Assembly (NCBI GenBank): GCA_036003365.1
Contig: DASYSL010000115.1
Coordinates: 1-10,328, forward strand
Source: DASYSL01 sp036003365
Lineage (GTDB): Bacteria > Eisenbacteria > RBG-16-71-46 > DASYSL01
Reading direction: 5' to 3'
Length of the DNA: 10,328 nt
The translations under genes and the position numbers were made by a program. Positions 1-7,337 of this stretch are shown one piece after another (position 1 is the first letter of the stretch; every line of letters starts with the position of its first letter). The notes below the pieces were generated by a model, which saw only the letters and a program-made list of their open reading frames with translations, ran no database searches and was not told where the DNA came from.

Positions 1-1557
<1,557 letters not shown>

Positions 1558-1561
<4 letters not shown>

Positions 1562-3048
1562 ACCTGCCTCCCATCCACCGTCTCGAGACCGAGCTCGGCT
1601 CGTTCCAAAGCCTGCAGCAAGGCCTTGCCCTTGCTCATCGTCTCGGCGTATTCGCGCTCCGGCACCGAGTCGTACACGATGCCCGCGCCCACGCCCAAGT
1701 GCGCGCGTCCGTCCTTCAAGAGCAAGGTCCGAATCGCGATCGCCAGATCCAAGTTGCCGTGCAAGTCGAAATAGCCTACCGCGCCCGCGTACACGCCGCG
1801 CCGCGTCGGCTCCAATTCGTCGATGATCTCCATGGCCCGCACCTTGGGCGCGCCGCTCACGGTGCCCGCCGGGAAGCACGCGCGCACCACCTGCATGGGC
1901 GTGAGATCGGGCGCCAGCCGCCCGCGCACGTTGGAGACCAAGTGCATGACCTGAGAATAACGCTCGATGATGAACGATTCGGTGACGCGCACCGAGCCGA
2001 AGCGGCTCACGCGCCCGACGTCGTTGCGCCCCAGATCCAAGAGCATGACGTGCTCGGCGCGCTCCTTCTCGTCGGACGAGAGCTCGCGCTCGAGCGCGGC
2101 ATCCTCGTCGGGCGTGGCACCGCGCGGGCGCGTGCCGGCGATGGGACGCACTTCCACATTGCCATCCTCGTGCCGGACGAGCACCTCCGGGGACGACCCC
2201 GCCAGCGCCATGTCGCCGAGCCGCAGAAAGTACATATAAGGAGAAGGATTCACCACGCGCAGCGCGCGATAAGCGTCGAACGGCGCCGAGCGCATGGGCG
2301 CGCTCAGCCGGTGCGCCAGCACCACCTGGAAGATATCTCCGGCGCGGATGTATTCCTTGGCACGCTCGACCGCGGCTTCGAAGCCGGCTTCCGGCCACAC
2401 CGCCACGACTTCGGGCGCCGGCCCGCCGACCACCACCGGCCGGGCCGCCAGCGGCGCGAGCAACCGCTCCACCTCGGCATCCAGGCGATCGCGCGCCGCC
2501 GCGTATTCCTTTTCGGGATCGCCCCAGCCGCGCGCGTGCGTGACCACCTTCAGCGTGTGCGTGTGGTTGTCGAAGATGGTGACGACGTCGCTGAACAGGA
2601 ACACGGCGTCAGGCACGCCCAGCTCGTCGGGATGCGACGACGGCACGCGCTCGATGTGGCGCACGACGTCGTAACCCAAGTAGCCCACCGCGCCGCCGGT
2701 GAAGCGCGGCAGCCCCGACATGGGCACGGCGCGCCGGCGCAAGAGCTCGTGCTCCAGCACCGCCAGCGGATCGACGTTGTCCTGCACTTCGGTGCGCCCG
2801 TCGCGCTCGATCTCGACCCGCCGATCGCGTGCGCGGAACACCGCCGCCGGCCGGCTGCCCAGAAAGGAGTAGCGCCCCCACTTCTCCCCGCCCTCGACGC
2901 TTTCCAGGAGAAAGCCGTAGCGCCCGTCGTCCACTTTCATGAACGCGGATACGGGCGTATCGAGGTCGGAGAAGATCTCGCGCGTCACGGGAACGAGGAG
3001 GTCCCCGCGCGCCAGGCGCCGGAATTCCTCGAGGCTGGGGCGGTACAC
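1558..3048 (-). CDS. trpE: Anthranilate synthase component I TrpE
   Basis: TrpE converts chorismate and ammonia (supplied by TrpG) to anthranilate and is normally the feedback-inhibited entry enzyme of the pathway. The 496-residue product has the usual length. The N-terminal domain opens RPSLEEF...LVPVTREI and carries LLES (47-50), the conserved tryptophan-binding segment, followed by GGEKWGRYSFLG. The catalytic half has PIAGTRPRG (302-310), LDLGRNDVGRVS, FPAGTVSGAPK (392-402), EIIDELEP and GAGIVYDSVPEREY. Retention of LLES suggests that tryptophan inhibition is intact (inference). The GTG at 3048 is chosen because GAGGAG sits 5 nt upstream and homologues begin at the Y-R-P-S region. An in-frame TTG at 3084 would add 12 residues but lies in a U-rich leader without a ribosome binding site. 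A PabB role is less likely given the TrpG/TrpD neighbours. Confidence 0.96.
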
Positions 3049-3052
3049 AGGG

Positions 3053-3067
3053 TCTCCTCGGAGGAGA
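3053..3067 (-). promoter_or_regulatory. Perfect palindrome covering the trpE Shine-Dalgarno
   Basis: TCTCCTC and GAGGAGA flank one central base. The downstream arm contains the GAGGAG that sits 5 nt before the trpE GTG at 3048. In RNA a five-pair stem with a 5-nt loop would hide most of the ribosome binding site. An anti-Shine-Dalgarno arm directly next to the site is a plausible translational control point for trpE. It may also be chance, because a purine-rich site needs only one matching pyrimidine run. Confidence 0.4.
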
Positions 3068-3074
3068 GGGAAGG

Positions 3075-3106
3075 CCAAAATCAAGACGCGCGCGAACTTC
3101 CGCGCG
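3075..3106 (-). promoter_or_regulatory. GC hairpin plus U-rich stretch in the trpE leader
   Basis: In the transcript, CGCGCG (3106-3101), a 6-nt loop GAAGTT and CGCGCG (3094-3089) form a perfect six-pair stem, followed within a few bases by TCTTGATTTT. The arrangement looks like a weak intrinsic terminator at the very start of the trpE leader. No Trp-rich leader peptide accompanies it, so classical ribosome-mediated attenuation is not supported. It could instead cap and stabilise the mRNA 5' end, or pause polymerase. Confidence 0.4.
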
Positions 3107-3114
3107 GCAGCCTC

Positions 3115-3143
3115 AGTTTACGGGTGGCAAGCGGGTGGGTCAA
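3115..3143 (-). promoter_or_regulatory. Sigma70-type promoter of trpEGD
   Basis: On the minus strand TTGACC (3143-3138) is followed by exactly 17 nt and then TAAACT (3120-3115), matching five of six and four of six consensus positions. Transcription would start near 3108, giving a leader of about 60 nt before the trpE GTG at 3048. This is the best promoter-like sequence in the window. Two short inverted repeats lie just upstream: GGCAG-TCAG-CTGCC (3179-3166) and GCCGG/CCGGC, the latter ending a few bases before the -35. Either could be an operator, but both are short in this GC-rich DNA. Confidence 0.68.
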
Positions 3144-3485
3144 ACGCACGGCCGGCAAGCTATCCGGCAGCTGACTGCCTGAAGTCGTCGAATCGATCCA
3201 ATAGAGCGCGAAAGCCTGGCCGGCGGTCGCAATGGGCGCCGCCCGTGCCATCCGAGTTCAGCTACGAAAGCGAAACCGCCAGGTTGAACTTGGGTGAGTC
3301 GACGCGGTCGGGATCGCCGAGCGCCGCATGCACGTCAGACATTGGCTTCCCCTCCCGGGAAGGTGGCCGTCGCGCGCGCCGTGAGTCCCGTCACGTTGCG
3401 AGCCAAACGGCCACTCTGACCATGCTACGAATCGCTCCACGCCATGTCTGTGAGTCCGCGCCGCAATCTTGCGTAGGGCGTTGCC
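3144..3485. other. Gene-poor spacer between response regulator and trp operon
   Basis: This stretch lacks a convincing conserved gene. Apart from the 26-codon small ORF, it holds an imperfect stem-loop next to the response regulator stop and two short inverted repeats before the trp promoter. A 60-codon minus frame (3440-3258) with two Trp residues near its start has no ribosome binding site and no recognisable domain. No tRNA-like cloverleaf or tandem Trp codons were found. Confidence 0.5.
3262..3342 (-). CDS. Possible 26-residue small protein
   Basis: An ATG at 3342 is preceded by GGGAGGGG with about 6 nt spacing, one of the best ribosome binding sites in the window, and opens a 26-codon frame ending in TAG at 3264-3262. 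The peptide begins MSDVHAALGD, is acidic in the first half and ends with the alternating hydrophobic stretch FNLAVSLS. It contains no tryptophan, so it is not a classical trp leader peptide. A stop codon lies about 17 codons upstream in the same frame, so it is not simply the tail of a longer open frame. It lies between the response regulator stop and the trp promoter. I do not recognise it. It may be a small protein, the remnant of a lost gene's C-terminus, or chance. Confidence 0.35.
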   Translation of the reverse strand: MSDVHAALGDPDRVDSPKFNLAVSLS

Positions 3486-3489
3486 TTAC
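3473..3489 (-). other. Stem-loop overlapping the response regulator stop
   Basis: On the minus strand GTAAGGC, loop AAC and GCCCTAC pair over seven positions, including one G-U, and the stem contains the TAA stop of the response regulator gene. No U-tract follows, so a canonical intrinsic terminator is not supported. It may mark a Rho-dependent end or mRNA 3' structure. Its GTAGGGC arm repeats the core of the inverted repeat upstream of the kinase (5412-5430). Confidence 0.3.
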
Positions 3490-4160
3490 TTGCTGCCGCT
3501 CGCCGGCTCGCTCCAGCGAATCGCCTCGCGCAAGAGCTCGAGAGCCGATTCGGCGCCCAGCTTGTCCTTGATGCGCGCGTAGTAGGCCTGCACCGTCTTC
3601 GAGCTCAGGTTCAGGGCGGCGGCGATCTGCTTGGTGCTCCGCCCCTCGCCCAGCAAGCGAAACACGTCCAGCTCGCGGTCACTCAGCGATTCGATGGGCG
3701 AGCCCGGCTGGGCCACGCCGCCGCCGCGGAAGAGCTTGGCGGTGAGCGAGTCGGTGACGCGCTCGCTGACCGCGATGGCGCCGTCGCGCACCCGGCGAAT
3801 GGCGAGGATCACCTTGCCCGAGGCTTCGCGCTTCATGATGTAGCCGCGGGCTCCCGCCCGCAGCGCGCGCACGGCGAACAAGGCCTCGTCGTGCATCGAG
3901 AGCACGAGCACCGCCACGTGCGGATGCTCGAGATTGATCTGGCGGATGAGATCGAGCCCGCTCTGCTCGCCCAGCGACAGATCGACGATGGCGACGTCGG
4001 GATCGGTCTCGGCGATGCCGGCCAGGGCCGCGGCTGCGGTATCGGCCTCGCCGCACACGTTCAGGTCGGGCTGGCGCTCGATCAGGCTGGCGAGCGACTC
4101 GCGCACCAGCGGATGGTCGTCGACCAGGTACACGCGCGTGGACAGTAAAACGGTGTTCAT
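3486..4160 (-). CDS. NarL/LuxR-family response regulator
   Basis: This is a DNA-binding response regulator of 224 residues. The receiver domain (about 8-125) shows the acidic pair D14-D15 in VYLVDDH, the phospho-acceptor D60 in IVDLSLG, S88 in LVLSMHD and K110 in GYIMKRE, so all switch residues are present. A linker leads to the LuxR-type helix-turn-helix (about 157-216), reading LSDRELDVFRLLGEG, then STKQIAAALNLSSKTVQAY and ARIKDKLG. The ATG at 4160 is chosen because it overlaps the kinase stop as ATGA, has GGAG 5 nt upstream, and leaves only a short lead-in before the first receiver strand. An upstream in-frame start at 4214 would lie inside the kinase gene. It is almost certainly phosphorylated by the kinase encoded just upstream. 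Target genes are not visible, though an inverted repeat upstream of the kinase is a candidate site. Confidence 0.93.
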   Translation of the reverse strand: MNTVLLSTRVYLVDDHPLVRESLASLIERQPDLNVCGEADTAAAALAGIAETDPDVAIVDLSLGEQSGLDLIRQINLEHPHVAVLVLSMHDEALFAVRALRAGARGYIMKREASGKVILAIRRVRDGAIAVSERVTDSLTAKLFRGGGVAQPGSPIESLSDRELDVFRLLGEGRSTKQIAAALNLSSKTVQAYYARIKDKLGAESALELLREAIRWSEPASGSK

Positions 4161-5281
4161 AGGGGCTCCGGAAGGCGGCACTCGACCGTGGTCTGGCCCT
4201 TGGGTCCGCGCCACACGGAGAGCGAGCCGCCGATCATCGCCGCCCGCCGCGCCATGATGCGCATCCCGAGCCCGGCCCGCCGCTGCGGCAGGTCGGGAAT
4301 GCCCACGCCATTGTCGAGAATGGTGAGACGAATGTGCCGCGGCTCACGATCGAGCCGCACGATGATGGTGGTCGGGTGTCCGTGCTTGAGCGCGTTGGTC
4401 ATCGCCTCCTGGGCGATGCGATAGAGGTGCGTTGCCGTGGAGCGATCGAGCACCGAAAGCTCCCCCACCGTCTGGAACAGGCAACGCACCTCGGTGAGCC
4501 CGTTGGTGCGCTCGACCAGCTCCTCGATCGCCTCCGCAATCCCCCCGCCTTCGACATCGAGCGGATCGAGTCCGCGCGACAGGCTGCGCGTGAACTCGAT
4601 GGCGTCCTCGACGTGCGCCACCAGACGGCGCGCATCCTCGGCCTCGCCGAGCCCGCGCGCGCCGAGCTTCTCCTGCAGCACCTGGCCGGCCAGCGCCGTG
4701 CCGGTGAGGATCTGCCCCAGGCTGTCGTGGAGGTCGCGCCCGATGCGCGAGCGCTCGCGCTCGCCGATTTCGAGGATCTCGACCTCGAGGCGCTGGCGCT
4801 CGGCGATCTCCTCGGTGAGGGCGGCGGTGCGCGCGCGCACCCGCGACTCGAGATCGTGCTGCATGGCGCGCAGCCGCCGCATCAGCATCACCACCACGAA
4901 GTAGAAGGCCAGCGTGATGGCGAAGTTCCACACCAGGACGAAGGGGTGCGAGTACGCCGCACCCGCCGCGCGGTCGCCGATCAGCCACACGCCCACGCTG
5001 GCCACGGCGAGGATCGAGGCGAAGGCGCTGCCCACGTACCAGGCCGCGACCGCGACCGGCACGAGGTAGAAGATGGAGAACAAGATCTCGTGCCCGGTGA
5101 GGTAGTCGGCGACGCCGACCATGACGAGCACGGCGAGCGCGAGCAGCACAGGGACCACGACCGAGGTGTGCTCGCCGGGGCGCGGGACGTCGCGGCCGGC
5201 GATCTTGCGAGCGCTGGGCTCGGACTTCAGGTGGACGATCGATTCGGGAGCGGGCTCGTCGAGGGTTTGCGGGAATTGCAT
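4157..5281 (-). CDS. Membrane sensor histidine kinase, HisKA_3 type
   Basis: This NarX/DegS-type kinase phosphorylates the partner response regulator. The 374-residue product has a soluble N-terminus of about 38 residues and four hydrophobic segments (about 41-60, 66-82, 85-103, 112-134), with almost no periplasmic loop. A coiled-coil-like stretch follows (about 135-175), then the phosphorylation helix ERSRIGRDLHDSLGQ with His185, and a HATPase_c domain with N296 in QEAMTNALKHG, the G1 box DNGVG (323-327) and the G2 box GLGMRIM (337-343). With no PAS, GAF or large sensor loop, the signal is probably sensed within or at the membrane (inference). The ATG at 5281 is chosen for AAAGGA about 6 nt upstream. 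A TTG at 5341 would add 20 residues with no supporting site. The stop overlaps the regulator start. Confidence 0.92.
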   Translation of the reverse strand: MQFPQTLDEPAPESIVHLKSEPSARKIAGRDVPRPGEHTSVVVPVLLALAVLVMVGVADYLTGHEILFSIFYLVPVAVAAWYVGSAFASILAVASVGVWLIGDRAAGAAYSHPFVLVWNFAITLAFYFVVVMLMRRLRAMQHDLESRVRARTAALTEEIAERQRLEVEILEIGERERSRIGRDLHDSLGQILTGTALAGQVLQEKLGARGLGEAEDARRLVAHVEDAIEFTRSLSRGLDPLDVEGGGIAEAIEELVERTNGLTEVRCLFQTVGELSVLDRSTATHLYRIAQEAMTNALKHGHPTTIIVRLDREPRHIRLTILDNGVGIPDLPQRRAGLGMRIMARRAAMIGGSLSVWRGPKGQTTVECRLPEPL

Positions 5282-5411
5282 GACCGGTCCTTTCGCGGCG
5301 CTTCGCCCGAAAGCGTAGAGCGCCACGGCGCGCGAAAACAACGAACCGATCGCCGGCCATCGTAGTTAATTTGTTCAGCGCGGCGCCGCATGGCGCGCTG
5401 TCGCGAAACCT

Positions 5412-5430
5412 TGTAGGGCGAGGTCCTACA
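5412..5430. promoter_or_regulatory. TGTAGG-N7-CCTACA inverted repeat upstream of the kinase
   Basis: A perfect six-base dyad (5412-5417 and 5425-5430) separated by 7 nt lies in the 166-nt spacer between the arylsulfotransferase stop and the kinase ATG. Symmetry and spacing fit a dimeric NarL/LuxR-type regulator, so autoregulation by the neighbouring regulator is a natural guess. As RNA it could also form a hairpin ending the upstream transcript, but no U-tract follows. Confidence 0.4.
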
Positions 5431-5447
5431 CCCGCGGCAAAGCGCCC

Positions 5448-7226
5448 TCAATGCAAGTGCACGATCCTGCGCACCTGGCTGCCCTCGGCCCCGCTCACCC
5501 GGCAGAAGTAGATGCCCGACGCCCGCCCCGCCAGATCCACGTGGATGCGGTAGGCGTTCTGGCCTTCGGGCGCCAGGGTCACCACGCCGTGCAGCTCCCT
5601 GCCGCTCACGTCGAACGCTTGCGCCGAGATCGCGGTGGGCGCCGAAGCCGTGGCCAGGATCTCGGCCGTGTCGCGGAAGGGATTGGGCTCGGCCTCGGAA
5701 AGGCTCACCAGGTGGCCCGTGCCGAGCGCGGCGGTTTCGGGATCCGGCTTCCACGGCAGCCGGTAGCCGCGATACGTGATCTGACTCGGCGGCAGCGAGA
5801 GCTCCATCACCTTCTCGCCTTCGGGCGTGACCTCGGTCAAGTTGGGCTTGCCGGTGCCCCAGCAGATGAGCGTGTTGCCGTTGTCGAGGCGCTGCACGTA
5901 ACCCATGGCGCTGCCATACGAATCGGGGAAGTTGCGATACTTCCACACCAGGGTCGCCGTCTTGTTCCCCTGGTCGAGCACGTACTCGCAGGCGCGTGAG
6001 TACGGCGGCGTGCGCCCGTTGCCGTTGTCGAACAGCGTGTAATGGCCGTTGCCCAGCCAGCGGATGGCATGCTGGTGCGAGAACCACACGGTATCGCCCT
6101 GCAAGGTGAACTGGTTGTTCTTGCCGCCGAAGCGCCACAGGATGTCGCCGTTGTTGCGATCGATCTTGGTGATCTCGTCCAGGTGGCGGGACGAGAGCAG
6201 AAGGTTGCCATCGAAATCGAGATCGATGGCGTTGCCGTGCACGCAGTCGATGGTGGTGGCCGTGAAGCTCACCAGGGTGGCGTCGAGAATGTTGAAGTGA
6301 TCCCAGCTCCGCCACTGGAAGACCACGTTCTTGTGCTCGTCGATCTCCTGCAGGATGAGCCCGGTCACGATCGCCGCCGTGTCCCCGCCCGCCACCAGGC
6401 CGCTCATGTCGACGATCTCCGGGTCGTAGCTCATGAGCAGCGCGTGCCCGTCGGGCAGGAGCTTCATGTCGTGGGCGTCGGTCCTGTAGCCGTTGCCGGC
6501 GGCGAAGCTGTCGACCACCGCGTAGGCGCTGTCGAGCCCGTAGAACTTGTCGCCGCTGTTGTCGAAATAGGTCAGGAGCCCGCTCGGCTGCTCCTTCCAG
6601 TCGTCACAGGTGGCGGTCATGGCGCGCGAGAAGAAGGGTTCGCCGTTGTCGTAGAGAATCATCAGGAAGGGCGTGGCCGAGCCGTTGAGCGTGAAGTTGC
6701 TGACGAAGAGCCGTCCTTTTGCGGGTGTGCGGAAGATGGTCGACGAGATCGCGGGCAAGGCGGCGCTGTCGTCTTGCACGACCGAGGTGAGGCCCGGATC
6801 CTGAGCCCGCACCTCCTCGATCTCGGCGTCGAGCCCGATGGCCCCGGCGGCCCCCGCCGGAGCCCGCGCGATGGTGAAGGCGAAGCGCTCCTCGGCGCCC
6901 AGGCGCACGTCCACCGTCTCGCCCCACGCGAACCGAGTCGCCGGCTGGAACAGGAGGGTCCGCCCGTCGGCCGCCAGGACGGCGCGGCCGGCGTGCAGCC
7001 CGCTCGCCGAACCCGTGACCACGATGTCTCCGATCACGCTGGCGTCGGGTGGGCTCGCGAAGCGCCAGATGAGATTCGTTTCTGGTCGCACGAGCGAGGC
7101 GCCGGGCACGGGCGAGCGATAGACGATGCGGGGAGTGGTGGCGAAGCTCGATGACGCGGAGAGCGCGATGACACTCCACGCCAGCATCGTGGCGCGGAGC
7201 CGCGAAACCAGACGCGATCCGTCCAA
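5448..7226 (-). CDS. Exported arylsulfotransferase-family protein with Ig-like and C-terminal sorting-like domains
   Basis: ASST enzymes move sulfate from one phenol to another without PAPS, outside the cytoplasm. The 592-residue product opens with a signal peptide (Arg-containing start, hydrophobic MLAWSVIALSASSSFA, cleavage near residue 29). An Ig-like domain follows (about 32-122, starting with a YRSPVPGA strand), then an ASST propeller (about 165-500). Propeller motifs are DAHDMKLLPDG with H252, HGNAIDLDFDGNLL with H331, SSRHLDEITKIDR with R347, and SHQHAIRWLGNG followed by FDNGNGR, where H386 is the likely sulfated histidine by comparison with the family. The last 80 residues read AEPNPF, FDVSGRE and SGIYFCRVSG, the pattern of FlgD-Ig/type IX-sorting-like tails, implying surface attachment or secretion. 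TTG at 7226 has AAAGGTG 5 nt upstream. ATG at 7187 and TTG at 7247 are alternatives. The substrate is unknown, and a non-enzymatic propeller is possible. Confidence 0.85.
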   Translation of the reverse strand: MDGSRLVSRLRATMLAWSVIALSASSSFATTPRIVYRSPVPGASLVRPETNLIWRFASPPDASVIGDIVVTGSASGLHAGRAVLAADGRTLLFQPATRFAWGETVDVRLGAEERFAFTIARAPAGAAGAIGLDAEIEEVRAQDPGLTSVVQDDSAALPAISSTIFRTPAKGRLFVSNFTLNGSATPFLMILYDNGEPFFSRAMTATCDDWKEQPSGLLTYFDNSGDKFYGLDSAYAVVDSFAAGNGYRTDAHDMKLLPDGHALLMSYDPEIVDMSGLVAGGDTAAIVTGLILQEIDEHKNVVFQWRSWDHFNILDATLVSFTATTIDCVHGNAIDLDFDGNLLLSSRHLDEITKIDRNNGDILWRFGGKNNQFTLQGDTVWFSHQHAIRWLGNGHYTLFDNGNGRTPPYSRACEYVLDQGNKTATLVWKYRNFPDSYGSAMGYVQRLDNGNTLICWGTGKPNLTEVTPEGEKVMELSLPPSQITYRGYRLPWKPDPETAALGTGHLVSLSEAEPNPFRDTAEILATASAPTAISAQAFDVSGRELHGVVTLAPEGQNAYRIHVDLAGRASGIYFCRVSGAEGSQVRRIVHLH

Positions 7227-7234
7227 GTCGGCAC

Positions 7235-7249
7235 CTTTGGCGGCCAAAG
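7235..7249 (-). promoter_or_regulatory. Perfect palindrome over the arylsulfotransferase ribosome binding site
   Basis: CTTTGGC and GCCAAAG flank one base. On the minus strand the right arm supplies the AAAGG of the presumed Shine-Dalgarno for the TTG at 7226. It could be a repressor operator in DNA, or a hairpin in RNA that masks the ribosome binding site. The dyad is seven of seven on each side. Confidence 0.4.
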
Positions 7250-7260
7250 ATCCGGACTTT

Positions 7261-7277
7261 CCGATTGGGGCAATCGG
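7261..7277. terminator. Seven-pair hairpin between DUF4388 gene and arylsulfotransferase gene
   Basis: CCGATTG and CAATCGG enclose a 3-nt loop, a perfect tight stem, 60 nt downstream of the DUF4388 stop and about 35 nt upstream of the arylsulfotransferase start. Position suits the end of the pilT operon transcript, but the bases after the stem on the minus strand are AAAG, not a U-tract. Canonical intrinsic termination is therefore doubtful and a leader structure for the next gene is equally possible. Confidence 0.35.
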
Positions 7278-7337
7278 GACAAGTCAGAAACGCGCCGATC
7301 CTAGCGAGCGAAAACTCTTCCGTCTAGATCTTTGAGT

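Noticed and set aside
1562..2398. Upstream in-frame extension of trpG through trpE
   Set aside because: The extension is low-complexity and Arg-rich. GGGAGG and the GTG at 1561 give the true start of a normal-length TrpG.
1699..3174. Long plus-strand open frame opposite trpE
   Set aside because: It is an antisense shadow of trpE in GC-rich codons; its translation is Arg/His-rich with no domain, while the minus strand carries unmistakable TrpE motifs.
3258..3440. 60-codon minus frame with two Trp residues near its start, as a possible trp leader peptide
   Set aside because: It has no ribosome binding site, the Trp codons are not adjacent, there is no following terminator/antiterminator pair, and a better trp promoter lies downstream of it.
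3473..3489. Classical intrinsic terminator after the response regulator
   Set aside because: A stem exists but no U-tract follows on the minus strand, so it is listed only as a stem-loop.
4334..5365. Plus- and minus-strand open frames in other phases over the kinase gene
   Set aside because: The composition is Arg/His/Asp-biased shadow coding. The kinase frame has the H, N, G1 and G2 boxes.
6042..7154. Plus-strand open frame opposite the arylsulfotransferase
   Set aside because: It is a Val/Glu/His-rich antisense shadow with no ribosome binding site or domain.
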